From Liolophura sinensis (taxonomy: Eukaryota > Mollusca > Polyplacophora > Chitonida > Chitonidae), in the NCBI RefSeq assembly GCF_032854445.1, contig NC_088304.1, positions 13,467,704 to 13,531,703 on the forward strand: a stretch of 64,000 nucleotides of DNA, in the 5' to 3' direction. Below, one piece after another: positions 44,761 to 57,215 of the stretch. Within the stretch, counting starts at the first letter, position 1. The number at the start of each line of letters is the position of its first letter. The translations under genes and the position numbers were made by a program. The notes under the pieces are model-generated. The model made no database searches, had not been told where the DNA came from, and was given only the letters and a program-made list of their open reading frames with translations.

Positions 44761-45726
44761 GTTTTTCGCTGTGAACGTGCTTTTTGTTGATCTTTTGAGA
44801 CTCTTTTCAAAGTCGGTGAAAAATGATTGGCCTTTGGTTGCATTTACGAAATCAATGCACATCATGACAGATTATTTAATTACTTAATTACTAGATGTAG
44901 AAGCTCTAGACAAATTACAGCGACTGCGTTAATGCCTCAGTCGTAACAGATTTCCATTTTGTACAGGTTCATTGTGACTATAGACCTATTGTCAGGTCAT
45001 ACATTTCGCTTGGAAAAGAAACTGTAGTCCAACTAAAGCCGAAAGGGTTTTGAGCACATATGTTTTTCTACTATGTTAAGGTAATCACGTAATTTTGTGT
45101 GAATCACTGTGGCATAAACACTTCATGTGTTAAATCAACAGCGCATGTCACTTCGTAGTCTTTCATGTGCATGTTGCTTATGTAAAATGACGAAGTAATT
45201 TTTTTTTAACAAATCTAACCTTATTATACAAAGCTGTGTAAAGTTGTAGATATAAACAAATTTCGATAAAATCAACGATTCAAAAGACAATGACAGTGGA
45301 TTTCCTATACTGTACGTTTAACATTAATGTTGTTGCAGTTCTGAGAGCCTTAATATCTGTGTTCGATTCTGATTTGAGTCAAACCGAGAAAGTTTTTACC
45401 TACATCGTTAATATTCTGTGACAGAAGATTATGTAAACGTAGTTTTTCCAATACTGTTACCCTTTCATTTGTGCAGTATAGATTATAATGCGTGTTCGAA
45501 CCCCGGAGAAGTCTCTTCAGTTCCAGCACTAAACAAAATTTGATTTTTTTTTGCGCAATGTAAGAATACTATTATTTCTTGATTTATCGTCTTCGGTTTT
45601 CGCTACTGACGATTTCTGATTATCAAGTGCGCATGACAGTCAGCTGTGATAGTGCTTGGTTCCCGTCTTTTTTCTCTGGTTCCCGTCTGACTTCGTCTGG
45701 TAACTTCAGAGGTGTGTAAAAATCGA

Positions 45727-45728
45727 AA

Positions 45729-45763
<35 letters not shown>

Positions 45764-45766
45764 ACA
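45727..45766. repeat. (AAAT)n microsatellite
   Basis: About nine AAAT units. Confidence 0.93.
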
Positions 45767-46100
45767 CTTAAACTGGAAAAATAAATCAATACTAGTGAGT
45801 AAATCCGTAAGCAAATACGGCCGCGAATAAAACGGACGAGTAGAGCGGGTTAATATATTCTAGGCTGCTATAATCCCCTTGACCTATAAGAGGTCGAAAG
45901 TATACAGTCGTTTTAGCGTATTTAATTGTTGTAATTAAGAGATTGGTGTAAATCTTGTACAAATCACAGCTGTTTATCCAATCGCAGGGATTAGCAGACG
46001 GTTGTAAAGCCGTTATGAGAGGAGATTTAACGCTTAACGCAAGATTGCGTAAACCGAATTAAATCTTACACTGACTTGACGGCAATTAATCCCCCAGAGC

Positions 46101-46148
46101 TCACGTGGCTTGGTAAGGCCCGTGACGTCACTTTTACCCGTGACGTCA
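46101..46148. promoter_or_regulatory. Two CRE palindromes in an 18-bp direct repeat, plus a CACGTG E-box
   Basis: CCCGTGACGTCACTT occurs twice (CREs at 46123-46130 and 46141-46148), and TCACGTGG lies at 46101. About 2 kb upstream of GAS2L. A regulatory role is inferred. Confidence 0.4.
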
Positions 46149-46828
46149 CTTAGGCCTACCATAAAGTCCTAGTACATAAAACCGGGGAATATTGAGTATA
46201 CAGTCAACTGTTTGCGATATGACTATAAACTGTCAGTAATTCAAAAGAGACACATGTCACTCCTTCTCGTTATCAGAGCTAAGGTTTAATGGATTCTAAA
46301 AAAAATAGCAGTCACATACATGCATTCCCCATGGACTCAATTTTACTTATTCATGTTTTTTTTTTTCTTTTTTTTTTTTTAATTAGAAAACGCGTTTATA
46401 TACCTGTATATAAAGTCTACCCATCGACATTCCTGTATGAGAGATAAAAGCAGTCCACACGCATCGCAGACGTATAACAACAGGTAGTCAGTCTCACAAT
46501 GCGTTATCATCGGGATAAACAGAATGTTCATTTCCGAACACCTGTTCGGCGATAAGCATAAGGTGGTCCGGACATACCATCAGAGCAAATTTGGCGTCGC
46601 TTCGTCGGTTTCTTGATATGCATAATCTGATGTGCAACTGAGAAGTACGTCGTTAAAGAGATCGCGATAAATATCTACATATTTTTTACATATCTATAAC
46701 AACTGAATATGTCTGCGAGTAAACTGACGAAATCTAGGAAATCGAACAGGTTTACGGGATAATGGAGAGAGATTCTTTTTTGTTCATAATTGAAACGTTC
46801 TGTTGATTCTTTCTTTTACATTTGCTTA

Positions 46829-46890
46829 TATTAAGTGAATAAAGATAATGACGTTTCTTTATCACATGAATAAAGATAATGGCGTTTCTT
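46829..46890. repeat. About 31-bp tandem repeat, 2 copies
   Basis: GTGAATAAAGATAATGACGT then TTCTTTATCAC, repeated with changes. It leads into the 63-bp array. Confidence 0.8.
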
Positions 46891-47072
46891 TATTACGTGA
46901 ATATAGATTTAGAGATGTATAATTTTTTATAGTGAACATCGGTATATATTCTTTATTACGTGAATATAGATTTAGAGATGTGTAATTTTTTTATAGTGAA
47001 CATCGGTATATATTCTTTATTACGTGAATATAGATTTAGAGATGTATAATTTTTTATAGCGAACATGGGTAT
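46885..47072. repeat. 63-bp tandem repeat, 3 copies
   Basis: Unit TTCTTTATTACGTGAATATA, GATTTAGAGATGTATAATTT, TTTATAGTGAACATCGGTAT, ATA, nearly identical between copies. Confidence 0.93.
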
Positions 47073-47499
47073 ATCTTTCATTTACTCTAGTTCATACATA
47101 ATGACATTTGTGCTGTTAAAGTCGGAGTTAAGCCTGCATGGGTTGAAGTTGGGTTGCAATTTAATTCGCATCCGCTCCTTATTAGCTGTCATCCGATGCC
47201 TGTAAAACCAGTCGAGTGGCACAGTATTGATTTCTACCCAAATATTTTCACCGAGCACACTACGCTAGCTGGCTGCTCGACGAAAGGGACAACCCCCAAG
47301 TTATATAGCCCAAGGACTCACTCAAGCGACACGCTCGCAACAAACTAGTCGTTGTTATGTGTCGAGAGCCTAAACGCGTCAGCCGGGTTTACTATACCGT
47401 GCATGTACATATCCAGATATTCATAGCTTCAAACCGCGTAACCTTTTATGCCTACAGATTTTCCCTTTAGGGCTACCTGTTTATTTACCTATGGTGCGG

Positions 47500-48170
47500 G
47501 TGGCATAATGTGTAGTACAGCCCCTGTTTGCATTTCTTTTCCAGGTCACGTGACGAGTGGCACAGAACAGCGTTTACACCTGGCGCTTGTCGGTTAATAC
47601 AATAGACTAGCTGTGAGTGACGGACGACGTTAAGGTGAGCATCGCGGGGCAAACGAAACAGATCGGTAAAGGGTTGAGCCGTTAGGCCGTTACGCAGTGC
47701 AAACACCCTATACCCCCTCACCACGGAGCTTTTTGGACTGTGATCCCAAGAAAAGGACAACCCCACGAGGACAGTTCAGCCACACGTAGGGACCTCTAAG
47801 TTGGTGTACACCGTTTGGGCTATGTAGGAATGGTCGGGCGGTCTTAAGCCTGGTGACTGCCTGGTGATTACCTGTCAATGTCAGCTACACGGCTTGCCCG
47901 ACCGTCATCGAGATGCCGAGCTCGCGGGACTGTTGGATCGGTGCCATAGTCAAACGACTCCAGTTAATAAATGACGGCCTCATAGGCGTCAGTGTGTCAG
48001 GCATTTTGGATTACGGTCTGACCGTTATGTTGATCTGTACCGTGGAATCTGTACCTTTGTGCTGCTAATGCTGTATTATACGATGTGACGTGATGGGGGG
48101 TCTGTGATACTCAGGTGAGATTTCACCTGCCTCCCTTAGGTTTTTTTATTGCCCCCACCCCCGGGGAAGT
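47500..48170 (+). promoter_or_regulatory. Probable GAS2L promoter and 5' UTR
   Basis: GC- and CpG-richer than surrounding DNA and directly upstream of the GAS2L start codon. No TATA box or transcription start can be fixed. The 93-aa minus frame 47485-47766 is unrecognised. Confidence 0.35.
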
Positions 48171-48773
48171 ATGGAGGGGACAGAAGGAGAAGCAGGCTCG
48201 GGCACGCTATTAGTGCTCGATCCTAAACCGTTCAAACCTTTCAAAAGCAAAGATGAATACCTGTACGCTATGAAAGAAGATCTGTCGGAATGGTTTTATT
48301 GTTTGTACAGAATCGATATTTCTGTGGATAATTTCTTTGAAGTTTTGGAAACAGGCGTGATACTGTGCGATCACGCGGTCAGCGTTCAGAATTTCGCACG
48401 CGAGCGTCGCATTGTTCACGCGGATTTGGAATTACGCTCCTACTTCATCCGCGAAATCCCTGATGGGGGAATCCCCTGCAAACATGGCGTCAAACCCAAG
48501 ACGTTCCAAGCCCGCGACAATATCTCTAACTTCATCAGCTGGTGTCGGAAGCTGGGGATTCCCCAAGTGCTGCTCTTCGAAACGGACGACCTCGTTTTGA
48601 GGAAGAATGAGCGCAGTGTTGTGCTGTGTTTGCTGGAAGTGGCTCGGATTGGAGCCAAATTGGGGATGCTGGCTCCAGTTTTGGTTCAGATGGAGGAAGA
48701 AATCGACGCTGAACTGGCAGGGGATCCGCCTCCTCAAATCAAAACATGTGATCTCAGGTCCCTGGACGAAATG
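48171..48773 (+). CDS. GAS2L: GAS2-like protein, first coding exon (CH domain), partial
   Basis: 201 codons from ATG (A at -3, G at +4) to an ATG codon followed by GTAAGT. GAS2-like proteins crosslink actin (CH domain) with microtubules (GAR domain and tail); the fly member is Pickled eggs. Residues 20-38 (PFKPFKSKDEYLYAMKEDL) match the N-terminal GAS2 helix. A CH domain of the GAS2 type spans about 27-160, with LETGVILC (59-66), FQARDNISNFISWCR (112-126) and the very conserved FETDDLVLRKNERSVVLCLL (136-155). After EVARIGAKLGMLAP and an acidic stretch, the exon ends CDLRSLDEM, just where family members enter the GAR domain. No GAR sequence was found up to 64,000, so the rest lies beyond the window and the first intron exceeds 15 kb. 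Which GAS2 paralogue group it belongs to cannot be decided from the CH domain alone. Confidence 0.92.
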
Positions 48774-49453
48774 GTAAGTCATGGTATTTATTTCTAAAAA
48801 AATTCACCCTTAATTTGACCCCCGATTTCACTGCCTGTATTATCTTGGTGACGCTCGTGGGACCGTTTGCATAGTCTAAAATACTTTAAAAAACGACCTG
48901 GTTCCACCCATAAAATCTGTCATAACACCTTTCTTAACGTCGACATTCAAATAAATAAAAGAAATAAATATTTCTGACATATAGGAGATATTCTTTTACG
49001 GGTTGTGTGGAATGATGAATAAAGCTACTTGCTGTTCACCACGTGACACCATAATCGGCAAAACACATAACTACCGTGCACGCGCTTTGCATTGTATATA
49101 TTAACATGAATCTAACTCAGGTGCATATTGAAATTTGCGTTCAAACTTTCAGTTTTCAAACACCTGCCAGATTATATCACGTGTAAAACTTACCCGCAAG
49201 TGTCGATTCTTTCATCTCCGTAATTTATAAACTGTTTATGTAACGGAAGGTATTGAATATTAGCAGCTATATGGATACCCTACATGACGTGTGTGTTTAA
49301 TTACTTGTATGAATAGCAGATAATAAACTGAAATTGAAGTTGTCGTAAAGAATTGCTGCATGGTTGTACCTTAAAAGAGCGTTTCATAGCGTGATGCTCA
49401 AAGGTTTATTTTGAACAGGCAAACAGAAAAATTTGTTTGATCACTCATATTTA

Positions 49454-49621
49454 CATAACGCATAAATGACGCGGGTCTCAACATAACGCATAAATGACGC
49501 GGGTCTCAACATAACGCATAAATGACGCGGGTCTCAACATAACGCATAAATGACGCGGGTCTCAACATAACGCATAAATGACGCGGGTCTCAACATAACG
49601 CATAAATGACGCGGGTCTCAA
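49454..49621. repeat. 28-bp tandem array, 6 near-perfect copies
   Basis: Unit CATAACGCATAAATGACGCG plus GGTCTCAA, six times with no visible differences and no spacers; the following copy has diverged. Confidence 0.97.
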
Positions 49622-50298
49622 CACCATGTATAAATGGAGCTAACATTGTTGTACACTGTAGAATATTGGCATAATTCAAACCATGCGATGTCGTGAACTC
49701 GGACCCCGAGTTTACTTGAATCCTTCTATAGCTTTATTTATTGTGTTGTATATATCAGAATATCTTATTGTGTTCGTTCTGTCTTGCAGTTCACTCGTTT
49801 CACTGATACAAACCTTTTTGTTCATATATACACTGAGATATTAAACATCAGAAATGAACGAAACAGTGTTGATTTTGCCTAGTGGTGTTCCTGTCAGACT
49901 TGTATCCCACGAACCTTACGTTTGGATATAGAAAATTAAAGTTGATTTTGGCAAAGTCTCGATTGAAGGGTGATACCGTGCTGAGTTCAATGAGTTCGAA
50001 ACCGCCGCTGGTCAATTTTTCTTAGTGTCTGTAACCGAATTGCTTAACTGTAAAGTGCGCTAATAAAAGAATTGTATTAGCTAAGACGTGGTTTTGCCGT
50101 GTATACATTCGAAACATTTCCGGTACCTCTGAGCGAATATATTCCCCCGGACACAGCTCACGTTTACTTTGTTTTTTAACTATATGAAAAACATGACTAT
50201 GTTACCCACTCCTTGATACCCTCAAAGACTTAACTGAAACCTGATTAGAAGTAAGCGATAAACCAGATGTTATGGTGCTATAAATTGTGGCAAATGCA

Positions 50299-50301
<3 letters not shown>

Positions 50302-50383
<82 letters not shown>
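50302..50383. repeat. (TA)n microsatellite
   Basis: About 41 TA units. Confidence 0.98.
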
Positions 50384-50386
<3 letters not shown>

Positions 50387-51500
50387 GTAAACACCGCCTG
50401 TATAGTAAATGTACATTACCTCATATAATACTGTCCTAAATGTAAACATTACATGGCTCTCAGTATGTGTTTATTTTATGTTCCCCTACACCCTTATGAC
50501 CTCTACATGCCGGATATTATCAGGGAATAGCATGACCAGATATATGGGTACCTTTATTAGATTAGCCCCCTCTATAATGGCCCCATATTTATTGCTGCTG
50601 CGGTAAATTCTCCGTAATGCTCGCTCTTATCTTTGTACTATATAAGCAAAGGTCAGAATGACCTCGATCCATAGATACATGTATATTAACGACCCTGTTT
50701 GTCGTAAATGTGGATAAGTTTGTCCGTCAATCAACCAGTAAGTCAATCGGCCAGTGTGACTCTTATTCCACCAGCCTGTGTGATACTGGAAACACTGTTG
50801 GATACTCTTAACTAGCTAAGTCACGCGTTCCAGGTCATACCACATTGCATTAAGGCTTTGCGTTATCGTACAGTTACTCTAATATGGAATATCTGAAAAG
50901 ACCCCATTCGACTTATGAAATTGACAGTGATGCTCCAAAGAAATAAAAGATTCTGTCACACCTAGCTGTCGAATTTTATTTTCGCAGAGTCTGGATCTCT
51001 TGCCAAATCACAGCGTTCCTGAGTACCAAGGGTATCCCCACAGTTAATCTTAAATTAGATTGCATGCGCGATTTTCGGCGGGCGGGGGGTGGTGGTTTGC
51101 CATACGACAAAGCATTTATATTAATAGAAATCACTAACATGTATGTAGGTGTTAAACATAAGTCTCAAACACAAACAGCTGAGGTCTGTACACAACAAGG
51201 TGATGGAAAGGATTAGACACACGCTGATGGGTTTTGGAGTGAACCCCGTAACCGCTATATACAGGAGCCCTACTAAATGGAAGTGTAAACGACATAACTA
51301 TCGTCAGCCTCTGTCAGAGCCTTTTGTGTTTAGTTGGCCAGCCTTCATCATCCTATCTTGAATGAACTACAATACAAGTTCATTTGTAATTTCTTGCGCA
51401 TTGAAATTCGTAAGTCAGCATGTAATGTAAATTATTTATGTACTCCACACGTGCTATGCCAGTGCCCATGTCTACATTGTGTTCTTGGTATACCATGCAT

Positions 51501-51501
<1 letters not shown>

Positions 51502-51567
<66 letters not shown>
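51502..51567. repeat. (TA)n microsatellite
   Basis: About 32 TA units; the YIYIYI frames on both strands are artefacts. Confidence 0.98.
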
Positions 51568-51569
<2 letters not shown>

Positions 51570-52974
51570 GGCTTAACTTGTAGACAGCAAAGTAACCGTT
51601 CTTGCAAAAGCGAGAACATATTTTTCGGCTGTAGAAAAAACCCCATAGGTGAGCGGTTACCAGTAAGATAATCAAACTGAAAGCATCGAATGTGTTTGGG
51701 CCTGTTTTCTGGCGTGAAACGGACATCTGTCGTTCGATTAATTATACATTAATTACGTGAGATGCAGACTGATGTATGCATGGTTTACATCCTGTCAGGT
51801 ATTACATCGGGTCACATCTGCCTTTTGTATCATGCACCTAATCTCTTCGGCCCGGAAACATGTATATATAATGTATATATGCTAATTTGGTCACTTTTAC
51901 CAGATGACCCCCCCCCCCCACCCGCCCCCGGAGAGTGAAACTTAAAGCATAATATTAGCTCGTCGGTATTTGACGTGTGCGTTGGTGGGATTTAACAGAC
52001 CAGCTGGAAGACACGTGCAATGTGACTTGTGCCATTATGTAACAGTCGGGGACTGTTATGTACACCTGTGCATATATACCGAGGTTGAGACTGCTTTGTT
52101 TGGTAGCACAGTGTAATCGAAGCTACAAAGAACGTTTGAATTGTAACAGCACTTCCTATCTAATACATATAGCGCAAAGGTACTGGAAAATTCGCAACTT
52201 TGTATTGTAAACACTATTATTAAAAGGATATTTTAATAATCGCGCTAATCTGCTTTCGAAACCAATGTTTAGAAACCAATGTTCTTGGCAACAAAATGAC
52301 GTTTGAAAGACAAATAACAGCAAATGTGACATGTGATGTGATGTTTACCAGCGGGCGTCGTTACTGTGTCCATGACTTCCAAAACAAGATCATTCATTTC
52401 AACGTCATCTCTTTAAAATTCTTAAGACCTTTCGTGTCAGATTTTAAAATGTAACAGTAGGTAATACTAAGCAATCTTTGACCGCCCCCCCCCCCCCTCC
52501 ACCACCAAAAAAAATCACGACCATTTAATGACACTTTAATTAGAACTTTACATAAGCTATAATCATTGACGTCAGATTGGAGATCAGCTTTGTACTTAAT
52601 GAATTTCAAACTCACTTATAGCGGAACAAACGCAATCTTGACAGGAAGTGGTATTTAACATCTGTGCTACAACATGGCTACTGAAAGATGGCCTTCTTTA
52701 TGGATTGGCAGCTCATATCTAGACCTTGCTCGTCGGTATCAACATGTATATAATCCATACTTTACGTACGGAAACAAAATATCTCGAATCCCTCTAATCC
52801 TAAAGAAATTGGTCAAAATACCCAGGTGTAGTTACAGTCTGACGGAAACGGTATCTAAACGCTAATACAATTGCTTTAGTATTCCGAATTTCAGAGAATG
52901 AAAATTGATTTATATATATGGGAATCGAATGGTCCCGAAAATAGAGAAAACTATATAATATAATAGACTTTCAG

Positions 52975-53060
52975 CATAGAGAGTTAAATCAGAGCAGCAA
53001 AGACAATGTGATACTGGGCAAATGGTCAAATGTAACCCGTGAAAGACTTCCAGCAGAGTA
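52975..53060 (+). repeat. Dispersed repeat D, copy 2
   Basis: GCATAGAGAGTTAAATCAGA, GCAAATGGTCAAATGTAACC, CGTGAAAGACTTCC. Confidence 0.65.
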
Positions 53061-53344
53061 AAAACCAGAGGAGATACGACACTATGTAACCCCAACTGGT
53101 AACGTAAATCCGAACTGGACTGCTGTCCTTCCAAAAAGGCTATAAAACTCCACACCGAAGCTTCGACTTATTAGATCCGCATATGATTTTATGAGATTAT
53201 GTTTTTGTGGATGGTCAGATACGAGCTTTTGATTGTAATTGTATATAATTGTTTATACATAAGAGTCTGACAGTTATTGATGTCTAGTCATTGACGTAAT
53301 TATTATCAGCATAGGATTCGAACGCGCACCACAGTGTTTATATA

Positions 53345-53366
53345 GGGTGGGGGTGGGGGGAGGGGT
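53345..53366 (+). other. G-quadruplex motif
   Basis: Four runs of three to six G separated by single T or A. Confidence 0.55.
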
Positions 53367-54498
53367 TACCTGTGGTTTATTCCTCGAAGACATGTAGAAT
53401 TTAGGCCAATTTTAAGAAATCGATTCATGTAAATCACGATTTGGGCGATAATTAGTTCGTGTAATTCAATTCAATTTTTTCTGTTTTCGCGGCGTTTTTC
53501 ATACCGTTTTAGGCCATTAGGGTCATTTGTTTTATGACACATAGAGAGATTACATTTTTAAACACACATAATTGAGACGAATAGACAGACGAATGAAATG
53601 TACGTCTATGGCGCATTCAATTCGCCCACGATCCGTTTCGGTCATTTCATTTGGTATTATGACCAGTATACAGTAAGGACTGGTGGTAGACTTGATCGTG
53701 TTATAAATGTGAATATATGTACTGTCAGTTAATCTCATCCCAGAACAATTACCATTCAAATAAACGCTTAAGCGGGCCAGTTTCTCACACCAGAAAGAAA
53801 CTGTCAAAAAAATCGTCCAAATCAAACTGAACTTCATGGCAAATCGTGCTGACCCTTTGTGAATACTAAGTCTAGTTTCACATTATCATACAATCTTTTA
53901 TTCATTCAACGAAATTCCGTACGCCTTACGGCACGTGAATTTGTCGCTGAAAAATGTTTAAGTTGTTTCGCTCCGGTGAACATTATTGTGTACTGAGACA
54001 ACGACGGTTTTGTCGTGGGTGGCCGTCATCGTGCTGGCGATGTTATACGATAAAACGAGCTTCAGACATGCGCTTGGTACATATATAATATCACGAGGTT
54101 TGTATTTTCCCCACAACAGGCTACCATCATCTAAGGTTCGAAATTCAAATCCAGCACCAGAAAGATTTTGTTGGCGTACTTCCGTCAGCATTCCTTTTTT
54201 TTAATAGTATATAGTCGTGTACATACCAATATTAGTAAAATAAGCGAGAAGCAAATATGTTTGAGTAAATGCCGTTATATTCGAAAAGAAAGAAGGCAGC
54301 ATATTTCTTAATTATTATCGCTTAGAGTATATATTCTCTGCTTTCTGATTTGTCAGTTCTCCTCTGATCGGCTTGTTTCGGAGGTCCTACCCACCCAGTA
54401 TGCGGCAAAATGTTGTCTCCACAAACCCGATACGCCAAAACCTCGTTTCCACGCAAACGATATATAGATATGAGCGGTTACCATGAAGTGTGTGTGTG

Positions 54499-54517
54499 TA
54501 GGGGGGGGGGGGGGGGG
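54499..54517 (+). repeat. Poly-G run
   Basis: Eighteen consecutive G after (GT)n. Similar runs: 5523, 6133; C runs at 51907 and 52485. Confidence 0.9.
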
Positions 54518-55096
54518 CAAAATTGGGCTCACATGTACATGCAGTGGCTGTCTAAAATTGTTCCATCGTTGTCCCAGATTGACCCCAGATCACCTGTATA
54601 AGGCTGTCAACGGGCTTAGACTGTCTAGAATCAATTTCTTGGTAAACTCAGCATCAGTTTGTCCCCTCGAATCTCTCCATTTCTTAATGGGGTTTATTTC
54701 TTCATTCTGTTTTTCTTTTACAGTTTAAGAAGCAGTTTTACAATTGTGACGGTAGTCCACATAAGTACATAGTTAAGAAATGGAAGAGAGGGAAAATAAA
54801 TAAAATTGACCATATCCTATGCATCAAAGTAAGCAAAAGTGCAGTTCATTGAACTAATTGTGTCTGCATGTACGTGCATGTACAGGGAAGTGCATACAAC
54901 AAGAAAGGAGGTCGCAGAAAGTAAATTCTAGAATAGCAGAGAATTGAATTCTTTGTAGACAGTTTTTAATCTTACTCTTCAGACTCTGATAATAGGAATT
55001 TCTATATACATGGCTGTGTATGAAGCCATTGCAAGATTTACGCGTTAACACTTTACAATGGCCTGCCCGGGCAATACCAAAAACTTTTAAAAGGGT

Positions 55097-55341
55097 ACTT
55101 GCTGTTGCCTCGCTGGGGGCTGAGCACTAAAGGGTTAAAGCGTGGAAACATGACTGGTCGGCCCGGTGTCAGTATAATACATGCGACTGGGTGGAGTATC
55201 TTGTCCGGTGTCTTCGTCATGATACTTCATTGGCGGCAGCACTTTGGCGGCATGGACTGCCACAGAAGACCCAGTATGTGTACACATACCTAATGACTCG
55301 TCATCGTCATAAAAATTGTTAAGTACGACGTAAAACCCTAA
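55097..55341 (+). mobile_element. SINE family B fragment
   Basis: GGCCCGGTGTCAGTATAATA, GATACTTCATTGGCGGCAGC, AAAATTGTTAAGTACGACGT. The tRNA head is missing. Confidence 0.85.
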
Positions 55342-55454
55342 GTATACATGTACTGGGCCAATATACTTAACAATGGAAAGCTGTTTTGAAATAGCACAGC
55401 TCACTTTTTTAGCAGAATCATTTTACCTCCAGTCAACATTTCTTAACAAAGCTG

Positions 55455-55620
55455 ACCTATTTTGTGAAAGCTGAATACTTTGTTAACAGGCCATTTTTTT
55501 TTAAATAAAATGAACTAACGAACCGTTTAAATTAACTCAGTTAATGTATTAAACATCGTTAATTTATCATGTGTGTTTTGAGGCGTTCGATGCGTACGGC
55601 TTACTGCGTTACTTTATTAA
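55455..55620. repeat. Duplicated segment, left copy
   Basis: Paired with 55803-55965: GAAAGCTGAATA, TTTGTTAAC, TGAACTAACGAA, TTTAAATTA, CGTTAAT, TTGAGGCGTTCGATGCG, ACGGCT. Confidence 0.85.
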
Positions 55621-55624
55621 GTGT

Positions 55625-55705
55625 TTATTTTCTTGCACAGGAGAAATTTTGCATTTTCTTGCATGGGAGACAATTTCGCATTTTCTTGCACAGGAAAACA
55701 ATGTT
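55625..55705. repeat. About 26-bp tandem repeat, 3 copies
   Basis: TTTTCTTGCACAGGAGAAAT-type units, between the two duplicated segments. Confidence 0.85.
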
Positions 55706-55802
55706 GCATTCGGCCTGAAACCCAACTGTGTAAGTCCAGATTAACTAAATATACCCTCCCCTCCCCTCCCCTCTGGTGTGGGTACGGGAGGGGATCCCTG
55801 CT

Positions 55803-55965
55803 AACACAGACCTATCTTGAGAAAGCTGAATATTTTGTTAACGGACATTTTTTATCGAGATAATTTGAACTAACGAATCATTTAAATTATCTCATTAAAC
55901 GTTGTTAATTATCATGTGTGCTTTGAGGCGTTCGATGCGCACGGCTAACTGCTTTACTTTAACTC
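55803..55965. repeat. Duplicated segment, right copy
   Basis: Direct repeat of 55455-55620, offset about 348 bp. More short duplicated words link 54997 with 56647 and 55718 with 56326, so this is a nested duplicated region. Confidence 0.85.
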
Positions 55966-56463
55966 AAGCAATTTATAAAGACTTATTTTCTTTAATAATT
56001 ATTTACATAGATTTGAATAGGCATGCATAGACGATTGCACAGAATGAAGACAAATATGTATGAAGGTAGCATTTTTTAATAATTCTATGAGGTTGTAACA
56101 CGTGGAACATAAATTAAAGGCATAATTGTGTAGTTATAGCAAACAATGTGGCTAACGCTATATAGATTGATACACATATGGTAGAGGCTCATATGAATGA
56201 ATCATTTGTCGAACTTGTTGTGCGCATAGCCAACCACGACCTCTACTTGCTGAGCTGACAATTGCAGTTTCGAATAGCAAAGCGGTTACCAGTCTATCGC
56301 AACCACCAATTCTGCAGTCGGTCTGAAACCCAACTTTGTGATTCTCTTCCAGGTGTACAAAATACACCGCCCCCTCCCAGCTGAGGGCTATTTTCAGTCC
56401 CAGTTAACCTAGTCCAGCTTGCAAAGTTCTATTTCACTCTGACAAAATTGTATACGCTCTACT

Positions 56464-56518
56464 GTTTTTTTTTTTGTTTGTTTGTTTTTTTTTGTTTTTT
56501 TTTTGTTTTTTTTTTAGC
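56464..56518. repeat. T-rich tract
   Basis: Poly-T broken by single G residues. Confidence 0.9.
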
Positions 56519-57059
56519 TTTTTTAACATACTCTAATTGATACCACGCGTATGTTTGCATTAGGCATGCCGTTAATGACTTCATTTGAAGGTACTTAAAA
56601 GTGCACAGCCCAGTAGTTTTATATCACTAAACACTGATGACTGGAATTTCTATATACATAGCTGTGTATGTGCGAGTTGACCTTACAGCCCTCAGGTTAA
56701 CACAATTAGTACCTTTATAGTATATTTGACGTCATCGGTTAACAGTGGGTGCGCCGATGCATTGTTACCAACGTTATCTTCCCACGGATTTTGCCTTACC
56801 TGTCATCGATAACATACTTATCTTTTTGTAAAGGACGGAAACTACTAGGAAAAAATTTATTTCAAGAAACAGTTTTCCAGATAACGTCGGGAGTGCTCCA
56901 CATTTTGGGCGTTGTCGCAGTTATTGTTAATTTACCTTTGTTTTCTCGTGAACAATGCTGCCTTGCGACAATTGTTTGGCCAAAATTACTAATATAAAAG
57001 GGGATTTACTTAGTTCTGTAAAGTCACTTCAAGATCTTAGCGTTTATTATTATTATTAT

Positions 57060-57215
57060 ATTTTTTTGGTGTGCGGGAGAGGTGGGGGACCGGACTACCC
57101 GGTGTAAACTACCGACCTTCTTACCTCAAGATTTAAAGCCCCAGCCAAGAGTGAGCAATGGATTTGAACTCCCGAAATGACTGTTCAAGTGCATGAAAGT
57201 CACAGCGAGGCAGAA
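57060..57215 (-). mobile_element. SINE family C fragment
   Basis: GGACCGGACTACCCGGTGTA, AACTACCGACCTTC, GATTTAAAGCCCCAGCCAAG; a degenerate B box (GAGTTCAAATCCA) on the minus strand. Confidence 0.65.

Noticed and set aside
49454-49621. CRISPR-like repeat
   Set aside because: Repeats are directly adjacent with no spacers, in a eukaryotic intron.
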